Of a DNA stretch of 64,000 bases, positions 19,526 through 28,342 are shown piece after piece. The notes below the pieces were generated by a model. The model did not search any database, was not told the DNA's origin, and saw only the letters and a program-made list of their open reading frames with translations. Within the stretch, counting starts at the first letter, position 1. Every line of letters begins with the position of its first letter. The position numbers and the translations under genes are program-made. The DNA is taken from positions 46,995-110,994 of the forward strand of contig CALVKQ010000006.1 of assembly GCA_944332815.1 (NCBI GenBank), read 5' to 3'. The DNA is from an uncultured Clostridia bacterium. GTDB lineage: Bacteria > Bacillota > Clostridia > Christensenellales > CAG-917.

Positions 19526-20101
19526 ATGAACATACTTTATTTCGACACATCCCAAAACGTACTCATCACGGGAGTTTTGAAGGGCGCGGAGAACTTTCCG
19601 CGCTCTCTCGACGCCGGAAAGAACGGGCACACCCGTCTGCTCATGGGGGAGATAGACGCGGCGCTTGCGGCGTCGGGGCTGGATGTCGGCGAGCTGGACG
19701 CGGTGGCGGCGGTCACTGGACCCGGCTCTTTTACGGGCATACGCATAGGGGCGGCGACGGCATCCGCGCTCTGCCGAGGCACGGGAGCGAAGAAGATCGC
19801 GGTGACGGAATTCGAGGTCATCGCATACGATAGAGGGAAGGTCGCGGCGGCGGTGGAAGCCGGCAGAGGTAATCTTTACGTCGCGGAGTGCGACGGCGGC
19901 GAGGTGAAGAGGACTTATTTCCTGCCCTCGGAAGAGAGGGACGCGGCAACGGAGAGCTTCGTGTTCACCCCCGTTTCGGAGCGCGCGGCGACATTGGCGC
20001 GCATAGCCGCAAGAAAGGCGGAAAAGGGGGAGTTTGCATCCGCTTTCGAGCCTTTTTACATGAGAAAATCGCAGGCGGAGAGGACGAAAGATGAGGTTTG
20101 A
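19526..20101 (+). CDS. tsaB: tRNA t6A threonylcarbamoyltransferase accessory protein TsaB
   Basis: A 191-residue ASKHA-fold protein, the non-catalytic partner of TsaD in t6A37 synthesis. It begins MNILYFDTSQ and carries the family motif AVTGPGSFTGIRIGAATA. The ATG at 19526 fits the conserved N terminus better than the upstream in-frame ATG at 19388. It lies 16 nt after ribU-tsaE and overlaps rimI by 11 nt, giving tsaE-tsaB-rimI, the usual bacterial order. Confidence 0.94.
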   Translation: MNILYFDTSQNVLITGVLKGAENFPRSLDAGKNGHTRLLMGEIDAALAASGLDVGELDAVAAVTGPGSFTGIRIGAATASALCRGTGAKKIAVTEFEVIAYDRGKVAAAVEAGRGNLYVAECDGGEVKRTYFLPSEERDAATESFVFTPVSERAATLARIAARKAEKGEFASAFEPFYMRKSQAERTKDEV

Positions 20102-20549
20102 ACCCCTGCGTTACGAGCATCTCCGTCAGATGGCGGAGATAGAAAAAGAGGCGTTCGATATGCCGTGGACGGAGAATATGTTCATCCCGGAGGTGAACAG
20201 CGAGAACGCCACGTACATCGTCGGGACGCGCGGCGAGGAAGTCGTCTGTTACGGCGGTTTCCACAGCGTGCTCGACGAGGCGCACATAACTAACATCGCC
20301 GTGAAAAAGTCCGAGCGCGGCAAGGGGATAGGCAGGTTTTTGCTTGCCACTCTCATAGGCAAAGCGCGCGATAAGGGAGCGGCGAGCATATCACTGGAAG
20401 TCAAGACCACCAACGTCGCGGCGATCTCGCTTTACGAGAGCTTCGGTTTCAAGGTGGTGGGAGTGCGGAAGAGGTACTACAACAATCTCTTCGACGCCTA
20501 TGTCATGCGGCGCGAAACGGAGGCAAGTGCGCGGACGGATATTCGGTGA
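20091..20549 (+). CDS. rimI: Ribosomal-protein-alanine N-acetyltransferase RimI
   Basis: A 152-residue GNAT acetyltransferase with the acetyl-CoA loop KKSERGKGIGRFLL and motif B ISLEVKTTNVAAISLYESFGFKVVGVRKRYYNN, both typical of RimI. It overlaps tsaB by 11 nt and the hydrolase gene by 23 nt. The substrate is predicted to be the S18 N terminus, by family. Confidence 0.92.
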   Translation: MRFEPLRYEHLRQMAEIEKEAFDMPWTENMFIPEVNSENATYIVGTRGEEVVCYGGFHSVLDEAHITNIAVKKSERGKGIGRFLLATLIGKARDKGAASISLEVKTTNVAAISLYESFGFKVVGVRKRYYNNLFDAYVMRRETEASARTDIR

Positions 20550-21225
20550 TACCGACAAAAGCAAGATAATTTTTCTGCACGGCTGGGGCGGTGACGCTTC
20601 CGCCTTTTTATTTTGCGCGGAGAGGCTGAAAGAGGAGTTTTGCTGCGTGGCGGCGGAACTCTCCGGATTCGGCGGATGCGAGGAGCCGCCGCGCCCCTAT
20701 TCCGTGGCGGATTATGCCGCGGAAGTGCTCGCCTTCGCGGACGAGTCGGGAGCGGACGCTTTCGTTTTGGTCGGGCACAGTTTCGGCGGAAGAGTGGCGT
20801 TGGAGCTCGCGGCGCGCCATCCCGAACGCGTGCGCGCGCTGGCGCTTGTTGACGCCGCAGGGCTGAAACCGCGCAGGAAACCCTCTTACTATCTTCGCGT
20901 CGCGGCGCATAAGCTGTCCAAACGGTTCGGGGGGAGAGGGCTTTCGGGGTCCGCCGATTACCGCTCGCTGTCCCCCGTGATGAAAGGGACGTTCGTCAAG
21001 GTGGTCAATTACGATCAGACGCCGCTGCTGGGGATGGTGAGGTGCCCCACGGCGGTGTTTTGGGGGAAAGAGGACGGCGATACCCCCATGTACATGGCGC
21101 GAAAGTTCGTGCGCGGCATAAAAGATTCCTCCCTGTTTTTGCTGGAAGGCGGACATTTTGCCTATCTTCACGACCCCACGTTTTTCCCCGTGTTGCACGC
21201 TTTTTTGAAAGGGACCGTACGCTGA
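20527..21225 (+). CDS. Alpha/beta-hydrolase fold protein
   Basis: A 232-residue hydrolase from GTG 20527, chosen because CGGAGG lies 4-5 nt upstream and the protein then begins VRGRIFGDTDKSKIIFLHGWGG. The HGWGG oxyanion region, nucleophile elbow VGHSFGGR (Ser), a late Asp (KEDGD) and the catalytic His in LEGGHFAYLHDP are visible. The substrate is unknown. It overlaps rimI and precedes the MurF-like gene in a tight operon; a link to wall metabolism is only positional. Confidence 0.82.
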   Translation: MRGRIFGDTDKSKIIFLHGWGGDASAFLFCAERLKEEFCCVAAELSGFGGCEEPPRPYSVADYAAEVLAFADESGADAFVLVGHSFGGRVALELAARHPERVRALALVDAAGLKPRRKPSYYLRVAAHKLSKRFGGRGLSGSADYRSLSPVMKGTFVKVVNYDQTPLLGMVRCPTAVFWGKEDGDTPMYMARKFVRGIKDSSLFLLEGGHFAYLHDPTFFPVLHAFLKGTVR

Positions 21226-21291
21226 ACCGCCCCCGTTCGCGCACGTCGCGGAAGGACGCGGCATATATTTGTGCGTGAGTCGGGAGGCGGT

Positions 21292-22884
21292 ATGGCGTTG
21301 GAGAGAGGGGACTGGTACTTCATACTTTGCGCGCTCATCACGGGGGCGTTCATGTCCGTGCCGTATGTGTACGCGGCGCAGCAGGACAATTACCGCGTGT
21401 CGGAGATCCCGAAAAGCAAACGCGTGCGCTCGGCGTATCTCACAGATCTTGTGTGTATACTTATTTTCGGCGGAGCGTGGGCAGGGTGTTGGTTCCTGTC
21501 CTCGCGGATGTTTTGGGGGTTTCTGACCTCCCTCTTTTTCTGCATAGCGGAAGTCGCGCTGTACATCGTCGAGGACGCTCCGAAGCGGAAAAAACCTCTG
21601 CGCTACACCAAGAGAGCGGTGCGCGCCATCATCGCGGCAGGCGTGGTTTCGGCGGCGGCGGTGACTGCGGCGGTGGCGACGGTGAACGTGTGCGCGGAGG
21701 ACGAATATCTGCGCTATCCCGTCTTTTTCGCGCTTTCGGCGGTGTATCCGCTGCTGTTTTCGGCGACGCTGGCTTTTGTCAACCTGTTCGAGCGCGCCAA
21801 CAACCGCAGATACGAACGTCGCGCAGGACGCATCCTCTCTTCGCGACGGGACCTTATCAGGATAGCCGTGACGGGGAGCTACGGCAAAACTTCCGTGAAG
21901 AACGCGCTTGCCGCCATGCTCTCGACAAGGTTCAACGTGCTCGCCACTCCCGAAAGCTACAACACTCCGATGGGCATAGCTCTTACCGTCAACGAACTCA
22001 CGGAAGCGCATGACGTGTTCATCGCGGAAATGGGCGCGAGGAGAAAGGGGGACATCGCGAAGCTGATGCGCATAGTCAAGCCTACGCATTCCGTGCTCAC
22101 GGGGGTGAACGACCAGCATTTGCAGACTTTCGGGAGCAGAGAAGCTATCGTCCGAGAAAAACTCAAAGTGCTGGACATCGCCGACGAGGGAGGGTTCAGC
22201 GTGGTGAACGACAAGTTAGCCGATCTGCCGCGCATAGCGGACAGCCTTCCCGGCAGCATTGTGAAAGCAGGCGCGAGCGAGAACGCGGACGTAGGGTTCA
22301 GGGACGTCGCGGTGTGTTCGGACGGGAGCGCGTTCACGTTGACGCTGGGGGATACGCCCGTGGAGTGCGTCACGAGGCTGCTCGGAGTGCATAACATAGA
22401 GGACATCACTTTGGCGGCGGCTATGGCGTACTGTCTGGGCATATCCGCGGAGGAGATCCGCCGCGCCGTCCGAGAGCTCGCTCCCGTGCCTCACCGCCTG
22501 CAACTTATAGAGGGAAACGGAATAAGAATAATCGACGACACTTTCAACTCCAATCCCGACGGGGCGAGGAGGGCGGTGGAGGTGTTGAGCCTGTTCTCCG
22601 GCAGAAAGGTGGTGGTCACGCCCGGGCTGGTGGAACTCGGAGGCGCCGAACACGCCGCCAACGCGGAATTGGGGCGGTCGCTGGCAGACGTTGCGGACGT
22701 GGTCATGCTGGTGGGAGGCAGGCGCGCGAGGTCTGTGTCGGCAGGGCTGAAAGACGCGGGATTCGGCGGCGAACTCAGGACTTATCCGACGCTTGCCGCA
22801 GCCCAGGCGGATTTTCGGAATGTGTTGCACGTGGGGGACGTTCTGCTGCTGTTGAACGATCTGCCCGAGTATTACGACGATTAG
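21292..22884 (+). CDS. murF: Membrane-anchored Mur ligase (MurF-like)
   Basis: A 530-residue protein with GGGAGG 4 nt before ATG 21292. Residues ~1-170 contain about five hydrophobic helices, unlike ordinary MurF. The rest is a Mur ligase: P-loop GSYGKTS (195-201), TPESYNTPMGIALT, AEMGARRKGDI, and LHNIED-like GVHNIEDITLAAAMA followed by DDTFNSNPDGARRAVEVL, characteristic of MurF (D-Ala-D-Ala adding enzyme). It is followed after 35 nt by ddl, which makes its substrate. murF is absent from the dcw cluster at 42-55 kb, so this is the likely housekeeping MurF. A related amide ligase remains possible. Confidence 0.85.
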   Translation: MALERGDWYFILCALITGAFMSVPYVYAAQQDNYRVSEIPKSKRVRSAYLTDLVCILIFGGAWAGCWFLSSRMFWGFLTSLFFCIAEVALYIVEDAPKRKKPLRYTKRAVRAIIAAGVVSAAAVTAAVATVNVCAEDEYLRYPVFFALSAVYPLLFSATLAFVNLFERANNRRYERRAGRILSSRRDLIRIAVTGSYGKTSVKNALAAMLSTRFNVLATPESYNTPMGIALTVNELTEAHDVFIAEMGARRKGDIAKLMRIVKPTHSVLTGVNDQHLQTFGSREAIVREKLKVLDIADEGGFSVVNDKLADLPRIADSLPGSIVKAGASENADVGFRDVAVCSDGSAFTLTLGDTPVECVTRLLGVHNIEDITLAAAMAYCLGISAEEIRRAVRELAPVPHRLQLIEGNGIRIIDDTFNSNPDGARRAVEVLSLFSGRKVVVTPGLVELGGAEHAANAELGRSLADVADVVMLVGGRRARSVSAGLKDAGFGGELRTYPTLAAAQADFRNVLHVGDVLLLLNDLPEYYDD

Positions 22885-22919
22885 GAGCCTCCCTCCTTGT
22901 CGTCGGAAGGGGGGGGGAG

Positions 22920-24074
22920 ATGATGAGAAAGAGAGTGGCTTTGATATTCGGCGGACGTTCGTTGGAGAGCGACATATCCGTCATCACGGCGTTGCAGGCG
23001 CTCGCCGCGCTCAAAGAGAGCGACTACGAAGTGCAGCCCTTTTATCTTTGCGACGGCGACTTTTATATGCGCGGCGTGGACGACATCTCCGCGTTCACCC
23101 CTTTTGAAAAGTCGGCGCACCTCAAAACGGTGCTCATCGACGGAGTGTTTTGTTCCCTGCGGAAAAACAAGTTGAAACGCGAATTCCGTCCCGACGTCGC
23201 GCTGATATGCTGTCACGGCGGAGAGGGCGAGAACGGCGTTTTGCAGGGGCTGTTGGACTTCAACGGCGTTAGATATTGCAGCACGGGCGTGCCGGGGTCC
23301 GCGGTGTGTATGGACAAAGCGGCGGCGAAGAGCGTGTTCGAGCATATGCTCCTTAACGTGGTGCAGCACGTCACTGTGGCGACGGAGGAGTTTGAAAGAG
23401 AGGGCGAAAGGGTGATGACGGAATGCGAGCGCGCGTTGGATTATCCCATGATAGTCAAACCGGCGTCGCAGGGCAGCAGCATAGGCATCCGCGCCGCGCA
23501 CGACCGCGCAGAGCTCCGCGAGGCGTTGGAAGTGGCTGCGCAGTTCGACAAAAAACTGTTGGTGGAAGAGAAACTGGTGGACTTTGCCGAGGTCAATTGC
23601 GCTGCATACCGGAGGAATGGACGGGTGATAGTGTCCGCCACAGAACGCCCCGTCGCGACGGGAGAAACTCTGACCTTCGAGGATAAGTATATCTCGGGAG
23701 GGAAGATGAGCGGCTGCGGACGTATCCTGCCTGCCGACGTGGGAGAGGAGCTGAACGCCGTGGTGCGTTCCGTCACGGAGAGGGTGTACCGCGCTATGGA
23801 ACTGCGCGGCGTCGCCAGGGTGGATTTTTTGGTGGACAGGCGGCGAGGGAAAGTGTATGTCAACGAAGTGAACACGGTGCCCGGCTCTATGGCGTTTTAC
23901 CTTTTCGAGCCGCTCGGGATAAGTTTCACCGAACTGCTCACCGACCTCATCGAGGAGGGCGCGAGCGGCAGCACACAGAGGGTGTGCGCGTTCCGTTCGC
24001 CCGTGCTGTCCTATTACGGCAGGGGCGTGAAAGGAGGGAAAAACGCATCGGGCGAGGGTGTGAAAGGGCGGTGA
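22920..24074 (+). CDS. ddl: D-alanine--D-alanine ligase
   Basis: A 384-residue ATP-grasp enzyme. It has an N-terminal IFGGRSLESDIS, CCHGGEGENG, GVRYCSTGVPGSAVCMDKAAAK, the grasp-loop PMIVKPASQGSSIGI and the C-terminal Mg-binding VNEVNTVPGSM. It supplies D-Ala-D-Ala to the adjacent MurF-like enzyme. GGGGGGGAGATG gives the ribosome site. The ~40-residue C-terminal tail (STQRVCAFRSPVLSYYGRGVKGGKNASGEGVKGR) is longer than usual and low complexity. A D-Ala-D-X variant cannot be excluded. Confidence 0.92.
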   Translation: MMRKRVALIFGGRSLESDISVITALQALAALKESDYEVQPFYLCDGDFYMRGVDDISAFTPFEKSAHLKTVLIDGVFCSLRKNKLKREFRPDVALICCHGGEGENGVLQGLLDFNGVRYCSTGVPGSAVCMDKAAAKSVFEHMLLNVVQHVTVATEEFEREGERVMTECERALDYPMIVKPASQGSSIGIRAAHDRAELREALEVAAQFDKKLLVEEKLVDFAEVNCAAYRRNGRVIVSATERPVATGETLTFEDKYISGGKMSGCGRILPADVGEELNAVVRSVTERVYRAMELRGVARVDFLVDRRRGKVYVNEVNTVPGSMAFYLFEPLGISFTELLTDLIEEGASGSTQRVCAFRSPVLSYYGRGVKGGKNASGEGVKGR

Positions 24075-24157
24075 CGAGCCCCCTCCGCACCCCTTCCGCC
24101 ATTCGCTTGCATTCACCCCCGTGATGTGATATCATTAGCACATTGCGAGGTGACAAA

Positions 24158-25345
24158 ATGGATAAGATCAAAATGAATACCCCCCTCGTCGAGATAGACG
24201 GGGACGAAATGACCCGAGTGCTTTGGCAGTGGGTCAAAGACATTCTCATCACCCCTTACGTCGATCTGAAGACGGAGTACTACGACCTCTCTTTGGAAAA
24301 CCGCGACGCCACCGACGACAAAGTCACGTCCGACGCGGCGGAGGCATGCCTCAGGCTGGGCGTGGGCGTCAAGTGCGCGACCATCACCCCCAACGCGCAG
24401 CGCGTGGAGGAGTTCGGTCTGAAAAAGATGTGGGCAAGCCCCAACGCCACCATTCGCGCCAAGATGGACGGCACTGTGTTCCGCGCGCCCGTCATAGTGC
24501 GCGGCATCACCCCTCTCGTACCCGGTTGGAAAAAGCCTATAATCATCGCCCGTCACGCCTACGGCGACGTGTATAAGGGCGTGGAAATGAAAGCAAAGGG
24601 CGGCAAGGCGGAACTCTGCTGCGACGGGAACTCTCTCACCGTGTTCGATTTTGCGGGGAAGGAGGGCATACTCCAAGCCATACATAACACCAAAGCCAGC
24701 ATCGAGAGCTTTGCAAGGAGCTGTTTCAATTACGCGCTGGACACCAAGACCGACCTCTGGTTCTCCACCAAGGACACCATTTCCAAGGTCTACGACCACA
24801 CCTTCAAGGATATCTTCGCGGAGATATACGAAGCGGAGTACAAAGAGAAGTTCGAAAGCGCCGGGATAGAGTATTTCTACACCCTCATCGACGACGCAGT
24901 GGCGCGCGTCATGCGCTCGGAAGGCGGCTTCATCTGGGCGCTCAAAAACTATGACGGCGACGTCATGAGCGATATGGTCGCCACCGCGTTCGGCTCTCTC
25001 GCCATGATGACCTCCGTGCTGGTTTCGCCCACGGGCGCGTACGAGTTCGAAGCGGCGCACGGCACCGTCACCCGCCATTACCGCAAGTATCAGAAGGGCG
25101 AGGAAACTTCCACCAACTCCGTCGCGACGCTGTTTGCGTGGACGGGCGCGTTGAGAAAGCGCGGCGAACTTGACGGCAATAAGGAACTTTCCGCATTCGC
25201 GGACAGGTTGGAAAAGGCGACCATCGACACCATCGAGAGCGGCGAGATGACCAAGGACCTCGCAGGCATGTTCAAGCTGGACGGCGTCACCGTCAAGGCG
25301 TTGAACAGCAGGGAGTTTTTGGAAGTAGTGGCAAGCAGACTGTGA
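24158..25345 (+). CDS. icd: NADP+-dependent isocitrate dehydrogenase, eukaryotic-like class
   Basis: A 395-residue enzyme converting isocitrate to 2-oxoglutarate. It belongs to the homodimeric, mitochondrial/cytosolic-type class: [83 protein letters not shown] and the NADP-binding GTVTRHYR. Start 24158 follows GCGAGGTGACAAA. It is monocistronic. A dispersed-repeat fragment starts right at the stop codon, and a terminator follows 100 nt later. Confidence 0.95.
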   Translation: MDKIKMNTPLVEIDGDEMTRVLWQWVKDILITPYVDLKTEYYDLSLENRDATDDKVTSDAAEACLRLGVGVKCATITPNAQRVEEFGLKKMWASPNATIRAKMDGTVFRAPVIVRGITPLVPGWKKPIIIARHAYGDVYKGVEMKAKGGKAELCCDGNSLTVFDFAGKEGILQAIHNTKASIESFARSCFNYALDTKTDLWFSTKDTISKVYDHTFKDIFAEIYEAEYKEKFESAGIEYFYTLIDDAVARVMRSEGGFIWALKNYDGDVMSDMVATAFGSLAMMTSVLVSPTGAYEFEAAHGTVTRHYRKYQKGEETSTNSVATLFAWTGALRKRGELDGNKELSAFADRLEKATIDTIESGEMTKDLAGMFKLDGVTVKALNSREFLEVVASRL

Positions 25346-25395
25346 GCGCCGAATAAATTGCTCCGAGGTCGGTTCGTATTATTCCGGTCCGGCAT
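25345..25395 (+). repeat. Fragment of the 281-bp inverted-terminal element (one end only)
   Basis: AGCGCCGAATAAATTGCTCC and the following terminal repeat (with changes such as CCGGTCCGGCAT for CCTGTCTGGCAT) match 41422-41472 with few differences. Only ~51 bp remain, so it is a decayed or solo end, immediately after the icd stop. Confidence 0.8.
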
Positions 25396-25448
25396 CCCGA
25401 AGCAGGCATAGCGAAAATTGCAGGCAGTCCGAGTTACTCCCGTCGGAC

Positions 25449-25485
25449 AAAAACCCCGAAGCGTTTTCATGCTTCGGGGTTTTTC
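25449..25485 (+). terminator. Bidirectional intrinsic terminator
   Basis: AAAAACCCCGAAGC, a GTTTTCAT loop and GCTTCGGGGTTTTT. The A- and T-runs on both sides let it serve icd (+) and the convergent membrane-protein gene (-). Confidence 0.9.
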
Positions 25486-25584
25486 CTGCCGTTCGGACCC
25501 GGCACTGCGGAAAACCGTTGCTTCGGCTTTTTTGTGTTTCGGTGTCGGAGCGTCAAAAGACGTTTGCCTGTCGTTCGGGCGCGG

Positions 25585-26511
25585 TCATTTGGCGTAAATT
25601 ATGTTTTCGCCTATTATCTCTATCCTGTCGCGGTAGGCGTCAGGGATAGTGATGGTCACCTGCTTTTCTATGCGGTTGGGCTGGAAGCAGAGGTCCAGCA
25701 TGGTGTCGAGGGCAGAGTCGTGATGGGGTTCCTCCGTGCGCGTTATGGCGAGGGTGTAATAGCTGTCGTCGCCGCGCTGGGAGATGACGTACTCGTCGCG
25801 GTAGAGGCTGTAATATTTCACGCTGACGCGAGTGTTGTTGATGTTCTTGTCATAGACTACCACCACGTTGCGTTCGGAGATGTTCACTTCTATGGAGCTC
25901 ACTTCGTCCGCAGGGAATTCCAGATCTTCGGCAACGCTGTCCGCGAACCAACCGCGCGAGGTCATATAATCGCTGCGCGCTTCCACCCATGCCGTCGGTT
26001 CCAGACTGCCGAGCGCCGCGGACACTATGACGAAGACGACCGCAAGGGCGAGCAGAGCGTACGCCGCATTCTGTATGGTCAGGAATTTGGGCTTTATGAT
26101 GGCGGAAGAACTCTTATTTTTCGCGTTTTTGAGAATAGTTTTGTCGGCTATCGCACTCTTTACGGTTTCTGCCGTGCTCTCATCCACGGGGGCGTCGCTG
26201 CCTGCGACATAGTCCTCCTCGCTATTGCGCAGGAAGAATTTCGCCCCGGGGGCGTCCGGCCAGTGGTCGAACCAGACTTTGCGCATGTACGCCGCAAAAC
26301 CGTGTATGCCTATAAGGCAGAGCCCGGCGCCGATGAAGGAGAGCCCGAAGACGGTGAAGAACGCCATTTCCGACCCCCACGCGACATGCAACGCGATGGC
26401 GTAGCAGAGCGCGACAGCCCACAGGGCTGCCATAGCGACGACGAGCAGCGCGATCGCGGCGGCGAGCAGCCCGTAAAAGAATTTTCTTGTATTTTCAGAT
26501 CTGTTTCGCAT
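25585..26511 (-). CDS. Membrane protein of unknown function with DUF4097-like exterior domain
   Basis: A 308-residue protein. Two N-terminal helices (about 12-35 and 45-70) are followed by a cytosolic charged region, a third helix (NAAYALLALAVVFVIVSAALG, about 148-168) and a ~140-residue extracytoplasmic beta-rich domain with regular strands (SSIEVNISERNVVVVYD...VTITIPDAYRDRIEIIGENIIYAK), reminiscent of DUF4097-type beta domains. A TATAAT (minus strand, 26538-26543) and GGGAG before the ATG support the start. It faces icd across a shared terminator. Confidence 0.65.
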   Translation of the reverse strand: MRNRSENTRKFFYGLLAAAIALLVVAMAALWAVALCYAIALHVAWGSEMAFFTVFGLSFIGAGLCLIGIHGFAAYMRKVWFDHWPDAPGAKFFLRNSEEDYVAGSDAPVDESTAETVKSAIADKTILKNAKNKSSSAIIKPKFLTIQNAAYALLALAVVFVIVSAALGSLEPTAWVEARSDYMTSRGWFADSVAEDLEFPADEVSSIEVNISERNVVVVYDKNINNTRVSVKYYSLYRDEYVISQRGDDSYYTLAITRTEEPHHDSALDTMLDLCFQPNRIEKQVTITIPDAYRDRIEIIGENIIYAK

Positions 26512-26762
26512 AAAGCGGACTCCCGATTTTTTTTTGCTATTATACGTTCGCCTATCCCCAAAGTCAAGCGAAAGGGGGGGACGCGGCTTTCCTTATAAGC
26601 GAACGGCGGCGTTTTCCGGGGCGGAAGAGGGGCGTTTGAGTTCGCGGTTCTGTTTCGGAAGAGTGCGGCATAAGGTTTTTCGGGCGGTGTGCAACACTCT
26701 ACGACTTCTTTTGACATTATTCGACAAAACCTGCCGTAATTCGCGCCGCACTTTGCTTTAAC

Positions 26763-27548
26763 ATGAGGTGGAACGTGTTCGTCGTCCTTAAAAAGAGGAG
26801 CATCATCCTGGCTGCGGTGTTCGTGGCGGTGTTCGCGGTGCTGACTGCGGCGTTGGGGGCGACGGGGAGCGCGAGCGTATTCTTCGGTGTGAGCAAGCGC
26901 AAGATCCCCGTCTACTGCGTGGAGGCGCCCGAGGACGGAGAAAAGGTGGTCGCCCTCACCTTCGACGCAGCCTGGGGCGCGGACAAGACGCAGGGGATAA
27001 TGGATATCCTCACCGAGTATGACGCGGACGGCACCTTCTTCTTGGTCGGGTTCTGGCTGGACAAGTACCCGGACACGGCAAAAGCCATCGCGGACGCCGG
27101 TTTCGAGATAGGCAACCATTCGGCGAACCATCTGAATATGCCAAAGCTCAACGCCGAAACCATGCGATCGGAGATAACCTCCGTGAATGCGAGGATAGAG
27201 GAACTGACGGGCACCGCCCCCACTTATTTCCGCGCGCCCTACGGCGATTATTCGGACAAGCTGATGACCGCGGTGGAGGAACTCGGTATGGTGGGAGTGC
27301 AGTGGAGCGTGGACAGCCTGGACTGGAAAGGGCTTTCCGCAAAGGAGATCGCCGACCGCGTGCTGCCCGACGTCAAGAGCGGAGATATAGTGCTTTTCCA
27401 CAACAATTCCGACCACATCCTGGACGCGCTGCCCCTCATCCTTCTCGGGTTGAAAAACAAAGGGTTCAGGTGCGTGGGGCTGTCGGAGCTGGTGGCGACG
27501 GAAAATTTCACCGTGGACCACACCGGGATGCAGCATAAAAACGCGTAA
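26763..27548 (+). CDS. Polysaccharide deacetylase (NodB-fold), PdaB-like
   Basis: A 261-residue carbohydrate esterase 4 protein with an N-terminal membrane anchor or uncleaved signal (residues ~12-35). NodB motifs are visible: TFDAAWG (D68 in motif 1), the metal-binding GNHSANH (H119, H123), RAPYGD, W-rich WSVDSLDW and HNN in motif 5. It should deacetylate peptidoglycan or chitin-like glycans outside the membrane; PdaB homologues act in spore cortex formation. The first ATG lacks a clear ribosome site, and GTG 26775 is an alternative. A TTGACA at 26711-26716 may be its -35. Confidence 0.88.
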   Translation: MRWNVFVVLKKRSIILAAVFVAVFAVLTAALGATGSASVFFGVSKRKIPVYCVEAPEDGEKVVALTFDAAWGADKTQGIMDILTEYDADGTFFLVGFWLDKYPDTAKAIADAGFEIGNHSANHLNMPKLNAETMRSEITSVNARIEELTGTAPTYFRAPYGDYSDKLMTAVEELGMVGVQWSVDSLDWKGLSAKEIADRVLPDVKSGDIVLFHNNSDHILDALPLILLGLKNKGFRCVGLSELVATENFTVDHTGMQHKNA

Positions 27549-27581
27549 ATAAAATACTCGCTTCGGCGAAAGAGAGGAATC

Positions 27582-28202
27582 ATGGGATACGAACAGATGC
27601 AGAACAACAGGGCTTATGTGGCAGGCGAAGTGACCGCCCCTCCCGTATTCTCGCACGAGGTGCTGGGGGAACGCTTCTTTGACGTGGTGCTTTCCGTAAA
27701 GCGGCTTTCGGACAAGACGGACGAGATCCCCGTGACCGTTTCGGAGAGGCTGATAGGGGACATCCCCATCCGCGTAGGGGACAAACTGGGCGTCTTCGGA
27801 CAGCTGAGGAGCTACAACAAGCAGACGGAGGGCAGGAGCAAACTGGTGCTTCGGGTGTTCGCAAGGGAACTGGACGACGGCGAGTCGGACACCCCAAACC
27901 ACATCGAACTGGAAGGTTACGTGTGCAAACCGCCCGTTTACCGCACCACGCCGTTCAAGCGAGAGATATGCGATATGCTGCTCGCCGTCAACCGCGCGTA
28001 CAACAAGTCGGACTACATCCCTGCGATAGCCTGGGGGAGGAACGCCAAGTTCGCGGGGGAGTTTTCTGTGGGGGATAAGATAGCCGTGACGGGGCGCATA
28101 CAGTCGCGCGTTTACACCAAGACTCTGCCAGACGGCACGTCGGAGGAGAGGGTGGCGTATGAAGTTTCCGTTTCCCGTCTGGAAAGGGCGGACGCGGATT
28201 GA
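27582..28202 (+). CDS. Tandem OB-fold single-stranded-DNA-binding-like protein
   Basis: A 206-residue protein made of two related halves. Each starts with a strand like NRAYVAGEV (residue ~9) or NHIELEGYV (~107) and has F..VVLSVKRLSDKTDEIPVTV or C.MLLAVNRAYNKSDYIPAIAWGR, then GDKLGVFGQLRSY or GDKIAVTGRIQSR. Each half is one SSB-type OB fold, so the monomer carries two. No acidic SSB C-terminal tail is present. A role in DNA binding is inferred from the fold. AAAGAGAGGAATC precedes the ATG. Confidence 0.78.
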   Translation: MGYEQMQNNRAYVAGEVTAPPVFSHEVLGERFFDVVLSVKRLSDKTDEIPVTVSERLIGDIPIRVGDKLGVFGQLRSYNKQTEGRSKLVLRVFARELDDGESDTPNHIELEGYVCKPPVYRTTPFKREICDMLLAVNRAYNKSDYIPAIAWGRNAKFAGEFSVGDKIAVTGRIQSRVYTKTLPDGTSEERVAYEVSVSRLERADAD

Positions 28203-28272
28203 CCTTTTCTCGCGTCGCGCGGCAGGGGTCGCGCGGCTCGGATACCGTTACGGGAACGCCCCGTGCAAAGGG

Positions 28273-28297
28273 CGGCGCGGCTGCGCCGTTTTTTTGT
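28273..28297 (+). terminator. Intrinsic terminator after the OB-fold gene
   Basis: CGGCGC, GGCT loop, GCGCCG, then TTTTTTT. Confidence 0.85.
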
Positions 28298-28325
28298 TTA
28301 CAAATGCGTGCGCGTAATGTATAAT
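28297..28325 (+). promoter_or_regulatory. Sigma-A promoter of the GH36 operon
   Basis: TTTACA (28297-28302), a 17-nt spacer and TATAAT (28320-28325). The ATG follows 18 nt later with AAAGGTGGA as ribosome site. Confidence 0.8.
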
Positions 28326-28342
28326 CACATAAAAGGTGGATC

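Noticed and set aside
26120..26150. TTTTTGAGAATAGTTTTG inside the membrane-protein gene, similar to the AGAATACTTT repeat arm
   Set aside because: Only one arm matches and it is in a coding region; probably coincidence, or too little to call a copy.
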